A model generated the notes under the pieces. It worked only from the letters and a program-made list of their open reading frames with translations, was not told where the DNA came from and made no database searches. Below are positions 34,936 through 42,506 of a stretch of DNA of 59,883 nucleotides, one piece after another. The stretch is from Microcaldota archaeon (lineage in GTDB: Archaea > Micrarchaeota > Micrarchaeia > Micrarchaeales > Micrarchaeaceae). Positions within the stretch are counted from its first letter, which is position 1. Every line of letters begins with the position of its first letter. The translations under genes and the position numbers were made by a program. The stretch lies in contig JAJYLX010000005.1 in NCBI GenBank assembly GCA_021787495.1, positions 1 to 59,883 on the forward strand. Reading direction: 5' to 3'.

Positions 34936-35010
34936 TGCTCCAACCGGGATTTGAACCCGGGTTTCAGCCTTGAGAGGGCCGTGTCCTTGACCGGACTAGA
35001 CGATCGGAGC
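34936..35010 (-). tRNA. tRNA-Glu(CUC)
   Basis: 75 bases. Acceptor GCTCCGA pairs with TTGGAGC (two G-U/A-U); anticodon stem CGGCC/GGCTG with loop CTCTCAA gives CUC; T-arm ACCCGGGTTCAAATCCCGGT. No intron and no encoded CCA. Its 5' end is 5 bases after the stop codon of the upstream gene, so it is probably processed from a longer transcript. Confidence 0.95.
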
Positions 35011-35015
35011 GGCTG

Positions 35016-35786
35016 TCACTGCCTGACTATCCTTTGTGCCGTTGTTATATTAAACGATGCCTCGTCCAGCTTCGAGTTTATGTAGCTGAGGGTGTGGGCA
35101 TCGTACCTCTCAGAGAGGCTCACGAGGTCGTCTATGACCTTCGCCTTCGCGGCCTCATCGGCATTCGGGTTCATCATGCCGCGGTCGACGTTGTCCATCA
35201 GCTTGTCCACGGTATCGAGCAGGTATGAGAGCTTGTCTGACGCGAGGTCCGTCGACTTCTTGAGCGACATCGAAGCCCTGAGCGTCTCCATCTTCCTCGA
35301 AGCCACTATCGCCGATTTCAGGAAGACGAGCGGCTTCCTGTAGAGGCTGCTGCGTATGTCGTGCACGACCATACCCTTGGGCACGTTCTTCATTATCATG
35401 AGCCCCGGCATGGTCAGCATGTTCTCCTCCTTAGGCAGCCTGCCATGGCGGTCGTCCAGGATCGCATGCCTGGTCGCGCTGTCCAGCGAGTAGTAGAGGT
35501 TGACGTACGAAGACGCGGTTATGTCGAGAATGTCGTGCATCTCGATCGGGTCGAGGGCGTTGTCGTAGCGCAGCTTGCCGTTGACGGCCTTGAGCACGCG
35601 TATCGAGTCTTTCGCCTTGCCCAGCGCGCCTGTCTGCTGCGCCTTTCTGCTGTCCTCCCCCTTCGAGGTGACGTACAGGAGCGCATAGAGTATGGACTTT
35701 ACTGACAGCCCGTTGACCTTGCACCGTATCGAAATTGACTCGCGGCGCTCCCTGCTAGCCCTGCTTAATCTGGTCCTGGTCGCCAT
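35016..35786 (-). CDS. Hypothetical protein in tRNA-bracketed unit
   Basis: 256 residues, basic N-terminus (TRTRLSRASRERRES) and a largely helical body with KALVNGKLRY-like and heptad-like segments (DKLSYLLDTVDKLMDNV). No family recognised. It starts 4 bases after the stop of the DUF460-like gene and ends 5 bases before tRNA-Glu, so all three are probably co-transcribed. The basic start suggests nucleic-acid contact, which would suit its neighbour. Confidence 0.7.
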   Translation of the reverse strand: MATRTRLSRASRERRESISIRCKVNGLSVKSILYALLYVTSKGEDSRKAQQTGALGKAKDSIRVLKAVNGKLRYDNALDPIEMHDILDITASSYVNLYYSLDSATRHAILDDRHGRLPKEENMLTMPGLMIMKNVPKGMVVHDIRSSLYRKPLVFLKSAIVASRKMETLRASMSLKKSTDLASDKLSYLLDTVDKLMDNVDRGMMNPNADEAAKAKVIDDLVSLSERYDAHTLSYINSKLDEASFNITTAQRIVRQ

Positions 35787-35790
35787 TGCT

Positions 35791-36267
35791 TTACCTCCTG
35801 TTAGCGGTCTTGTTGCTTATCGCCTCGCTTATCGAGTGCTTCTTTATTATCTTCGCCATTATCCTGTCCTGCAGCTCGGAGTCCATGCCGGCAATCGAAC
35901 GGTTCGCTTGGTTAAGCTTGTTAGCATACTTATAATAAGCTTTTACAGCCGCAGCATAGGCGTCCTGCTCGTGCCTGTTCTTCAGGTTCGCGGCCTTGGC
36001 GATCTGGCGCTTCTCCTCGGACTGCAGGTCCCTTTCGGGCAGCGACATCCTGGAGTTGAACGCGGCATTGATCCTCCTGACGAGCGAGTTCGGCCTGGCC
36101 TTGTCCGTGGAGACCACGCTGGGTATCCCTGCTTCGCGTATCTCGCTCACCATCCAGTCGTATCCGCCGAACGTCTTGTGCGCGGCGCGGAGCAGCTTGC
36201 CGTCGAGCGTTATGCAGGCTATCGCGGCGGTCTTGCCGGCATCGATCCCGACAATCACGTGCCGCAA
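35791..36267 (-). CDS. DUF460-like, RNase-H-fold protein
   Basis: 158 residues. VIVGIDAGKTAAIACITLDG at the start, VVSTDKARPNSLVRRINAAF in the middle and NRHEQDAYAAAVKAY near residue 108 match the N-terminal RNase-H-like domain of archaeal DUF460/COG2433 proteins, including three acidic residues (Asp9, Asp54, Asp102 or close) expected of that fold. The C-terminal domain of the full-length family is absent. Nuclease activity is an inference. It starts 10 bases after the DsbA-like gene. Confidence 0.72.
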   Translation of the reverse strand: MRHVIVGIDAGKTAAIACITLDGKLLRAAHKTFGGYDWMVSEIREAGIPSVVSTDKARPNSLVRRINAAFNSRMSLPERDLQSEEKRQIAKAANLKNRHEQDAYAAAVKAYYKYANKLNQANRSIAGMDSELQDRIMAKIIKKHSISEAISNKTANRR

Positions 36268-36277
36268 CGATCCACCC

Positions 36278-37318
36278 TCACTTGACCTCGTTGAGGGTGT
36301 AGTTTATCGCGCCCCCGACCACGTCCGGTATCGAGCCGTACCTGCAATCGACTATGTACGCCGGCACGGACTGCACGTTGTAGAACGACGCGAGAGTGGA
36401 CTGCGCGACCAGCGCCGAGCTGACGTTGGCGAGGCATGCCGAGAACCTCGTCGAGTTGAGACCCGACCCGAGCACCATGTCATGCAGGGTCGAGTTGGAG
36501 AGCGGGTTGCCGGTGTATCCGATGCTAAGGTTCGACACGAACCGCCCGAACCCGCTCTGCGAGGAGGCGCACGCGAGGTACCTGAGCAGGTTCTGCGTCG
36601 TCCCCGCGCCGTACTGCGCGTACTTGCTCGCCGCGTACTGCGAGGCTATGAAGTAGTAGCTCATGTTCACCCTGCCGGCGTACTTCCTGGACATGTTGAC
36701 CGCGCCGTTGAGATAGCCGACGAACCCTGGAACGTACGGGTCGGATATGAAGTACACGGGTATCGGCTGCCTGTACGCGCAGAGCGACTTGCCCGACAAT
36801 GCGATTGTCCCGAACGCAACGACCGTGTCGTTGCCCGGCCTCGCAGGGTTGACCATGGACAGGAACGACTGCTTCAGCGCGAGCGTGTTGGAGAGCACGA
36901 ACGTGGCGTTGAGCGTCTCATTGTTGTAGAACGGGTCCACATACGGGACTATCGCCACCCATTCGCCGGTGTCGGCGGAATACGAGAACGAGGTCCTGTT
37001 GGGCATCGAATAGTACGCGAGCAGCGACAGGGAGGAGTTTGAGCGGGCGTAGCCGTCGAGCACCCTCCCCACTGCTGACATGACCTGGCTGGCGTTGTAC
37101 GGCGCCGGGGCGCACGTGTCGTTCAGTACGCCGTACGGGCAGTCCTTCAGCATTATGCCCGGCTGGAAGTACGCGAGGGCGAAAGCCAGCCCTATCAGCA
37201 CGGCGACCAGCACCAGCAGAGAGATGTGGAGGTAGTCAAGCCCCCCCATCCTCGTCGACCTTACAACGAAAACCGGCTGCTCCTTGGCACGCCCACGCGC
37301 GCTCTTTCTCGATTGCAT
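36278..37318 (-). CDS. Membrane-anchored DsbA-like protein without CXXC
   Basis: 346 residues. A basic N-terminus precedes one membrane helix (about 28-50), then a secreted domain. The C-terminal half follows the DsbA/thioredoxin layout: PVYFISDPY at the position of the usual SDFxCPYC, a helical insert with ACASSQSGFGRF and FSACLANVSSAL, then FYNVQSVPAYIVDC with the cis-Pro loop. The redox CXXC is replaced by DPYVPG, so disulfide exchange is unlikely by the standard mechanism. The ATG at 37318 is only 11 bases after the 3' end of tRNA-Arg; longer frames run into the tRNA and were rejected. Confidence 0.68.
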   Translation of the reverse strand: MQSRKSARGRAKEQPVFVVRSTRMGGLDYLHISLLVLVAVLIGLAFALAYFQPGIMLKDCPYGVLNDTCAPAPYNASQVMSAVGRVLDGYARSNSSLSLLAYYSMPNRTSFSYSADTGEWVAIVPYVDPFYNNETLNATFVLSNTLALKQSFLSMVNPARPGNDTVVAFGTIALSGKSLCAYRQPIPVYFISDPYVPGFVGYLNGAVNMSRKYAGRVNMSYYFIASQYAASKYAQYGAGTTQNLLRYLACASSQSGFGRFVSNLSIGYTGNPLSNSTLHDMVLGSGLNSTRFSACLANVSSALVAQSTLASFYNVQSVPAYIVDCRYGSIPDVVGGAINYTLNEVK

Positions 37319-37329
37319 TTTACCACACT

Positions 37330-37419
37330 CGGGCCCGGCGGGATTTTCATGCATGCATTTTGAACCCGCGACCTCTACCTTAGGAGGGTATCGCTCTATC
37401 CAAGCTGAGCTACGGGCCC
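37330..37419 (-). tRNA. tRNA-Arg(CCU) with a 15-base T-loop intron
   Basis: 90 bases, 75 after splicing. Acceptor GGGCCCG/CGGGCCC is fully paired; D-arm GCTC/GAGC; anticodon loop CTCCTAA gives CCU. The T-stem GCGGG/CCCGC encloses 22 instead of 7 bases. Removing bases 37344-37358 restores a standard GCGGGTTCAAATCCCGC T-arm. A TATA box lies at 37443-37453. CCA is not encoded. Confidence 0.93.
37344..37358 (-). other. tRNA intron in the T-loop (between positions 59 and 60)
   Basis: Intron ATGCATGCATGAAAA. A bulge-helix-bulge is visible: 3-base bulge AAA, 4-bp helix TTCA/TGAA, 3-base bulge AAT, and the T-stem as the outer helix. Cleavage after the second base of each bulge by archaeal splicing endonuclease gives exactly the canonical T-loop. 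Confidence 0.88.
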
Positions 37420-37442
37420 TCGCAAGAGAAATCTGCCTGTAT

Positions 37443-37453
37443 CTATTTATACA
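37443..37453 (-). promoter_or_regulatory. TATA box of tRNA-Arg and downstream unit
   Basis: TGTATAAATAG on the minus strand, centred about 29 bases before the tRNA 5' end. It overlaps the end of the upstream small membrane gene. It may drive tRNA-Arg and the three following protein genes. Confidence 0.6.
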
Positions 37454-37752
37454 TTTGCAGGAAGGCGCGCCATCCTCCTTCTCCTCATCGGGCCGTTCCG
37501 TATGACGAACCCCGCATAAGAGAAGCCGTCCAGCACGCGCTCGTAGTGCGACAGCGAGAGCAGGGTGACGAACAGCACCCCGGCGATCGCGATCTCGGCC
37601 GCCAGCGCGTAGTCCAAGTACATCAGTATGCCCGAGACGTTCGAGTAATACTTCAGCGACGCGAGCGTCACTATGCCGACGAGGAAGTCGAGCCCCACGG
37701 ACGCGTACGCGAGGGTGTCCAGGCCCTTCCTTATCTTCCTTATGCGTGACAT
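37447..37752 (-). CDS. Small membrane protein
   Basis: 101 residues with a basic start (MSRIRKIRKG), hydrophobic segments near 14-30, 42-52 and 52-68, and an Arg-rich tail (PMRRRRMARLP). No family recognised. The frame extends further 5', but the ATG at 37752 gives the natural membrane-protein start; upstream sequence includes the promoter region of the divergent Nudix gene. Confidence 0.65.
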   Translation of the reverse strand: MSRIRKIRKGLDTLAYASVGLDFLVGIVTLASLKYYSNVSGILMYLDYALAAEIAIAGVLFVTLLSLSHYERVLDGFSYAGFVIRNGPMRRRRMARLPANV

Positions 37753-37869
37753 GTCCCGATGTACATGATCTGGTTGCCGTTGCAACGCTTGAATCGCTTC
37801 ACTGCAGCGCGGCATTAGCGGAACTGCCGGGGTGCGCAGGTTTTTATTTGTGATCGCGCAAAGAGTAGT

Positions 37870-38334
37870 ATGCTGGTTGGGAATCTCTGCATCATAGAGG
37901 ACAACGGGAGGATACTGCTCAAACGCGCCACGAGGGGCGTCAGCAAGGGCAAGTGGAACTTCCCCGGTGGCAAGATAGATGACGGAGAGACATCCGAGCA
38001 ATCAACTGCAAGGGAGGTCCTCGAGGAGACCGGGCTCGCCATCGACGGGCTCGACAGCCTCGGCAGGCTTGAGTTCTACGACGGCACAGAACCTTTCTTT
38101 TTCGTCGATGTGTACAGGGCGCAGGGCTTCTCCGGCACGTTGAGGGAGACCGAGGAGGGGCCCCTGCAGTGGTACGACAGGGACGCGCTGCCGTTCGACA
38201 GGATGTGGGACGACGACAAACTCTGGGTTCCGATGGTGCTCTCCGGCAAGAGGATCAGAGGTGAGTTCCATTTCAACAAGGGCACCGACACCCTTTCCAC
38301 GCACAGGATAGAAGAGCTTGACGCTACCGGGTGA
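37870..38334 (+). CDS. Nudix hydrolase, MutT/MTH1-like
   Basis: 154 residues. The Nudix box is GGKIDDGETSEQSTAREVLEETGL (residues 37-60), a full consensus match. GKWNFPGGK upstream of it and the acidic C-terminal half resemble 8-oxo-dGTP pyrophosphatases (MTH1 type), which clean the nucleotide pool. A TATA element (TTTTTATTT) lies about 25 bases before the ATG. The stop codon TGA overlaps a possible GTG start of the next gene. Confidence 0.87.
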   Translation: MLVGNLCIIEDNGRILLKRATRGVSKGKWNFPGGKIDDGETSEQSTAREVLEETGLAIDGLDSLGRLEFYDGTEPFFFVDVYRAQGFSGTLRETEEGPLQWYDRDALPFDRMWDDDKLWVPMVLSGKRIRGEFHFNKGTDTLSTHRIEELDATG

Positions 38335-38339
38335 CATGC

Positions 38340-38867
38340 ATGGCCAGGGCTCTAATCATGGTGGACTACCAGAACGAATGGAGCGACAGGAAATCGGATT
38401 ATTACATCGGCAGGCTCAACCCCGCTATTGCCGTGGCTAAGAGGGTGCTGGCGGCCGCCAGGGAGAAGGGGTTCGTGGTGATTTACACGCAACACATAGA
38501 GCCCGAACCGACGGTGGCCTTCAAGAGGGGAACGAAGGGCGCGGCCATAATTGACGGGCTGTCTCCTGTGAAGACCGACAAGGTGGTGGTAAAGAACAGG
38601 ATAAGCCCCTTCTACAGGACGGGCCTCGATTCGTTCATCGCGAAGAGGCGCATAAGGGAGATTGCGGTCTGCGGCATAATGACCAACCTGTGCGTGAGGA
38701 GCACGGTCTCTGACGCCTACGACAGGGACATCAGCGTAACGGTGATAAGCGACGCGTGCGCCTCCGACTCCGCCAGGACGGACCGTTTCACGTTCGACGA
38801 CATAAGGAGGACGAGACCCGAGGTCAGAATAATCACCTCCAGGGAGTTCATCAGGTCGCTCGGCTAG
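38340..38867 (+). CDS. Isochorismatase-family hydrolase (nicotinamidase-like)
   Basis: 175 residues. The catalytic triad of the cysteine hydrolase family is visible: Asp8 in MVDYQNEW, Lys near 83 in VVKNRISPF, and Cys near 118 in CGIMTNLCVRST with the preceding cis-peptide. Members hydrolyse nicotinamide, isochorismate or related amides; NAD salvage is the likely use in an archaeon but metal-ligand residues for nicotinamidase (DxHxxxH) are not clear. I use the ATG at 38340; a GTG at 38331 overlapping the Nudix stop is possible. Probably co-transcribed with the Nudix gene. Confidence 0.87.
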   Translation: MARALIMVDYQNEWSDRKSDYYIGRLNPAIAVAKRVLAAAREKGFVVIYTQHIEPEPTVAFKRGTKGAAIIDGLSPVKTDKVVVKNRISPFYRTGLDSFIAKRRIREIAVCGIMTNLCVRSTVSDAYDRDISVTVISDACASDSARTDRFTFDDIRRTRPEVRIITSREFIRSLG

Positions 38868-38941
38868 CCTTTTATGCCACTATACCGAAGTAAAGCCCAT
38901 CCCTATTTATTGATGCGCACGGCTGTAGATGCGGTGCGTGA

Positions 38942-39121
38942 ATGGCTGGCGCAAAACTCGTATTGGCCGTGCTGATGGGGGCAATAATTGGAGTCCTCGA
39001 CATATACTGGACGTACACGAGCTACCTCAACCCGATGTGGCTCGCGCTCGGAGTGGTTATCTTCATAGCGGACCTGGTATGGCTGTGGATAGACATAGGC
39101 TCGCTCAAGAGGAAGAGGTGA
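38942..39121 (+). CDS. Small two-helix membrane protein
   Basis: 59 residues: helix 1 about 5-24 (LVLAVLMGAIIGVLDIYW), a short loop, helix 2 about 33-51 (WLALGVVIFIADLVWLWID), then a basic tail (SLKRKR). It ends 4 bases before the next surface gene and reads in the same direction. A TATA element CTATTTATT lies near 38902-38910. Function unknown; perhaps a partner of the following surface protein. Confidence 0.65.
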   Translation: MAGAKLVLAVLMGAIIGVLDIYWTYTSYLNPMWLALGVVIFIADLVWLWIDIGSLKRKR

Positions 39122-39125
39122 GAGC

Positions 39126-39746
39126 GTGCAGACAAGGCTCTTGGCGGCCCTCATAGTGTCGTTCGCGCTGCTTGCGACGCTGTCGCAGGCGCAGGGATAC
39201 GGGACCTCTAGCATAACGCTCAACCCTCCAAACGGGACTGTCACAATAGGCACTTCGACTGCCACATCGTACACGGTCAGTTTGGCGACCGGCGGCGTGT
39301 GGGGCACGAACCTAGAGGTGCAGAACAGTGCCGAGCTCGCGCACAGCGGCATAACGGTGACGATCAGCAACCCGAGCGGCGACCCGCCGTTCAGCGGCGA
39401 CGCGACCATGAACGTCTCGTCGTCGGCGTTGCCGGGGACCTACAACGTCACGTTCGTTGCGACCGGGGATGATCCGTCGCAGCAGCCGGCCACCTTCGCG
39501 CTCACGGTGGCGCAGAATAATGCGGCGGCCACCACAACGGCGAACGCCACGAATAGCACGACCGTGACCGCGCGGCCCACCACCCAGGCGACAACTGCGC
39601 CGGCCACCGAGGCAACGACCAGCCAGCCAGTGACCACAACCGTTCCCGGCACTGGCGGCGCGGGCGGGCAGGCTGCACTCTACGCGTCCATAGCCGCCGT
39701 GATCGTCCTGTTCGCCGTGATAGCGGTGGCGCTGAAGTTCGCCTAA
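39126..39746 (+). CDS. Secreted surface protein with Thr-rich stalk and C-terminal anchor
   Basis: 206 residues from a GTG start. A signal peptide (1-23, ending SQAQG) is followed by one Ig-like domain of about 105 residues, a Thr/Ala/Pro stalk (about 132-178) likely to be glycosylated, and a C-terminal membrane helix (about 184-204). It converges with the disulfide-oxidoreductase gene. Confidence 0.82.
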   Translation: MQTRLLAALIVSFALLATLSQAQGYGTSSITLNPPNGTVTIGTSTATSYTVSLATGGVWGTNLEVQNSAELAHSGITVTISNPSGDPPFSGDATMNVSSSALPGTYNVTFVATGDDPSQQPATFALTVAQNNAAATTTANATNSTTVTARPTTQATTAPATEATTSQPVTTTVPGTGGAGGQAALYASIAAVIVLFAVIAVALKFA

Positions 39747-39754
39747 TCCAAAGC

Positions 39755-40402
39755 CTACTTCGCCGCGTCCACCACATACTTGGCGAACGCGTCCTCCGGA
39801 TAGGCGCCCTCGAACGAGACGGTGTCGTTTATCACGACCTTTGGCACGCCCATGACGCCGTACCTCTCGGACAGCTCCATGAACTCCTGAGCCTCTATCA
39901 TGCTGCTCGTGATCATCTGGTTCTCCATCGCGAACTGGTGCGCGATCCTCACGGCCTTCGGGCAGTACGGGCAGGTCGGCGTCACGAAGACCTTTATGTC
40001 CACGGGCTTCTTGACCCCCTTTATCGCGGCCTTCGTCCTCTCGCTGAGGCCGGTCCTCCCCTTCGAGGCGTCGACTATGTCCTCTATCAGCGACGAGAAC
40101 TCGTATCCGGCGGGCATGCCGTAGTAGTGCACGTTGTACATCTTCGCCCCCCCTATGGAGATTGCGGGAACCTTGTCCACGCCCATGAACTTCGCCTCCT
40201 TCCTCGCCGCCTTGATGTCGTACTTCGTGACCTTTATGCGGCCATCGAGCTTCGCGAGCGTGTCGAGTATCTCCATGGTCCCGGAACAGTACTGGCAGTC
40301 CTCCTTTCTGTCGTAGAACATGACTATGCTGACGTTTCCTTCCAGCTCCCTGGCAAACATCTCCTTCACGGCCTTCGCATCCTCGTCCTTTATCAATCCC
40401 AT
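39755..40402 (-). CDS. Protein disulfide oxidoreductase, two thioredoxin folds
   Basis: 215 residues. The first fold has CQYC (36-39), the second CPYC (144-147), each followed by its cis-Pro (KVPAIS, GVPKVV). This matches archaeal PDO/glutaredoxin-like proteins that make or shuffle disulfides in the cytoplasm. It lies 15 bases after the ArsR-type gene on the same strand, so it is probably controlled by that metal or redox sensor. Confidence 0.92.
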   Translation of the reverse strand: MGLIKDEDAKAVKEMFARELEGNVSIVMFYDRKEDCQYCSGTMEILDTLAKLDGRIKVTKYDIKAARKEAKFMGVDKVPAISIGGAKMYNVHYYGMPAGYEFSSLIEDIVDASKGRTGLSERTKAAIKGVKKPVDIKVFVTPTCPYCPKAVRIAHQFAMENQMITSSMIEAQEFMELSERYGVMGVPKVVINDTVSFEGAYPEDAFAKYVVDAAK

Positions 40403-40417
40403 CGTATCACCGCAAAA

Positions 40418-40681
40418 TCAGCGCGCTATGCACTTCAGCAGGCCCTTCACGCGCCTGTCCTTCAGCGAGTAGTAGACCATCTTCCCCTCCTTCCTTGACC
40501 CGAGTATGCCCGCGTTCGTCAGGTACTTGAGCTGCAGCGAGACCGTGGGCTGCGCCCTGCGCACGACCTTCGGGAGGTCGCAGGCGCACATCTCCCTGTC
40601 GAGCAGCGCCATCACTATGCCCAGCCTCGTCTCGTCCCCGAGCGCCTTGAACACCACGTGGCTGCCCGCCTTCGCCGCCAT
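40418..40681 (-). CDS. ArsR/SmtB-family metal- or thiol-sensing repressor
   Basis: 87 residues with a single winged helix (FKALGDETRLGIVMALL; recognition helix QPTVSLQLKYLTNAGIL; wing GKMVYYSL). Cys32 and Cys34 in REMCACDL match the alpha3N metal site (ELCVCDL) of ArsR/CadC. The ATG at 40681 is used because the AT-rich palindrome at 40683-40707 lies just before it and the frame upstream is promoter. It heads an operon with the disulfide oxidoreductase. Confidence 0.9.
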   Translation of the reverse strand: MAAKAGSHVVFKALGDETRLGIVMALLDREMCACDLPKVVRRAQPTVSLQLKYLTNAGILGSRKEGKMVYYSLKDRRVKGLLKCIAR

Positions 40682-40682
40682 G

Positions 40683-40707
40683 ATATATTTATGAATGTAA
40701 ATATATA
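40683..40707 (-). promoter_or_regulatory. AT-rich palindromic operator of the ArsR-type gene
   Basis: Arms ATATATTTA and TAAATATAT (9 bp, 6-base spacer) directly upstream of the ATG. ArsR-family sites are AT-rich inverted repeats of this kind. A very similar site precedes the transporter gene at 34859. Confidence 0.55.
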
Positions 40708-40748
40708 TAGCCCTTTCGGGAGGGCGGCGCTGCGGCGTCCTGCACGGG

Positions 40749-41855
40749 TCAGGCCAGGTCAAACGTCATGCCCTTGAACGGATCGTCGATGATGTGCACC
40801 CTGCTCTTTTCCCCGTCCCTTGGGAATGCGGTGCCGATGATCCTGGGGTTATGCGCGCACAGTATATCGAGCGCCCTGGGTGCAAATCCGCTGTCAACCG
40901 CAACCACATAGCCCACGCCGCAATTGAACTTGGTGAACATCTCCTTGACTGTCAGCCCTCCGGCATACCTCCTGCTCCTGTCGAAGATGTCGAAGAATAT
41001 CGGCTGCGGCCACATCTTTGGCCCCGCCACGCTGATGTCCAGCGTGCCGGACGGGTCCAGTTCAGCAAGCTTGGTCAGCCCCCCTCCAGTTATGTGCACC
41101 AGTCCGTGCACCTTGTCCCCGCCCTCGTCCAGCAGCCTGCGCAGCTCCTTCAGGTATATGGCCGTTGGGCGGACCAGCGCGTCCCCGAGCACGAACCCGC
41201 TTACCAGCGAGTCGAGGCCGTAGTGCAGCCTGTCAAAGTACAGCTCCCTCACGAAGGTGAACCCGTTTGAGTGCAGACCGCTGCTCCCAAGGCCTATGAG
41301 GGCGTCGTTCTGGAGTAGCTGCCCGGTCGGGTTATACATCCGCACGCCTGTGCCCGTTATGCCCAATTCGAAGCCGTCGATTGTGTTGAGCACCGCGGTC
41401 TCGCCCCCCGTCACTATTACGTTATGCTCGTTGCAGACCTTGACCAGCCCTTCTATGGCACCGCGGATCGCGGCAGCGCCTTTACCGGTGTCCGACTCAG
41501 TTATTAGGTGGTCCTGCAGCTTGTATATCACATGCCCCGTCTCTATCAGGTCGTCCGCCACCATAGCGAAGCCATCCTGGGCGGCGTAGTCGAATGTCAG
41601 CGCTTTGAAGTGGATGCTGCCCTTTGTCCCTGTGCCGTCGGTCGCGTCTTTTTCGCCCGCCGCCTCCCCTTTCCTGGACCATGGCGGCTTCCTATAATCC
41701 TTAATTATCTCAGCCCTCTTGCCGTCCCTGCGTATCATGAGGTTCCAGCGATCCGCGTTCCCCCACGTCTGCTCTATGACCGAGTTCGTGGCCGCATTGT
41801 ACGGCTTTGTAGGGTCGTACGCCTCGTTCGCCCCCATGCCCTTGGTAGACTGCAT
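40749..41855 (-). CDS. purM: Phosphoribosylformylglycinamidine cyclo-ligase (AIR synthase)
   Basis: 368 residues. DGTGTKGS, DDLIETG, VTGGETAVL and HITGGGLTKL are the characteristic PurM motifs of the PurM/PurL ATP-grasp-independent fold. It closes the imidazole ring of AIR, step five of purine synthesis. It stands alone here with no other pur gene. The ATG at 41855 is used, with a TATA element (CATAAATATTTTT on the minus strand) about 33 bases before it; an ATG six codons later is possible. Confidence 0.9.
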   Translation of the reverse strand: MQSTKGMGANEAYDPTKPYNAATNSVIEQTWGNADRWNLMIRRDGKRAEIIKDYRKPPWSRKGEAAGEKDATDGTGTKGSIHFKALTFDYAAQDGFAMVADDLIETGHVIYKLQDHLITESDTGKGAAAIRGAIEGLVKVCNEHNVIVTGGETAVLNTIDGFELGITGTGVRMYNPTGQLLQNDALIGLGSSGLHSNGFTFVRELYFDRLHYGLDSLVSGFVLGDALVRPTAIYLKELRRLLDEGGDKVHGLVHITGGGLTKLAELDPSGTLDISVAGPKMWPQPIFFDIFDRSRRYAGGLTVKEMFTKFNCGVGYVVAVDSGFAPRALDILCAHNPRIIGTAFPRDGEKSRVHIIDDPFKGMTFDLA

Positions 41856-42037
41856 CGAACCATCGGTTCGTGTTGGTCTCAAAAATATTTATGGCTTCCG
41901 CAGCACTGGGAGACCTCTCAATGACCATGGCGCTGCCTATCGTCAACGCCGCGATATTGTTCTGGAAGCAGGCCGGCGCCGGGCATTGGTCCTGGACCAT
42001 ACGCAGAGGAAGGCAGCAGCGAGCGGCATGCGGACGG

Positions 42038-42433
42038 TCAGCGCTTCTGCGGCCTGAAGTAGTCCTTGCCGCGGAGTATGAACTGATGCTCAATCTTCTT
42101 CGGCTCGAAATACTTCTTAGTGAATTCCAGCACCCTTTTCTGGTCGAATTCCCTGCAGCTGTACACGTCGACGCTTATGAAGTCACGTTTCGTCAACGTG
42201 TGTATGACTATCGATGAATCGACTAGCGGAACCCATCCGCTCAGCCCTGTCTTGTCCGGATACGCCTTCCTGTCAGTCCTGAATATTGACGGTGGTTCCT
42301 GCTTCTTCATACCTATGAAGTCCACCATCTTGTCCAGGAAGCTGTAGCAGTGGTCAAGATCATCGACAGTATACGGCTTGCACCCGTAGCAGTCCAGAAG
42401 CAGCTCGTAACCGAACACCTCCTTCGACTTCAT
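42038..42433 (-). CDS. speD: SpeD-like S-adenosylmethionine decarboxylase proenzyme
   Basis: 131 residues. VDSSIVIHT (71-79) and VDVYSC (88-93) align with the SpeD self-cleavage and active-site motifs: Ser73 would become the pyruvoyl group, with His78 and Cys93 completing the set. The known SpeD makes decarboxylated AdoMet for spermidine; some homologues act on arginine or ornithine instead, so the substrate is open. The N-terminus (MKSKEVFGYELLLDCYGC) is typical. Single gene, no speE nearby. Confidence 0.85.
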   Translation of the reverse strand: MKSKEVFGYELLLDCYGCKPYTVDDLDHCYSFLDKMVDFIGMKKQEPPSIFRTDRKAYPDKTGLSGWVPLVDSSIVIHTLTKRDFISVDVYSCREFDQKRVLEFTKKYFEPKKIEHQFILRGKDYFRPQKR

Positions 42434-42506
42434 ACGATGCGACCTGCATCCCTTTCTAAATGAACGCTTAAATTACTTACCCTGCCATGCACCGCACGCC
42501 TGGATT

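Noticed and set aside
37319-37354. Start of the DsbA-like gene inside the tRNA-Arg
   Set aside because: The ATG lies in the tRNA intron and the residues before 37318 come from the T-stem and acceptor stem.
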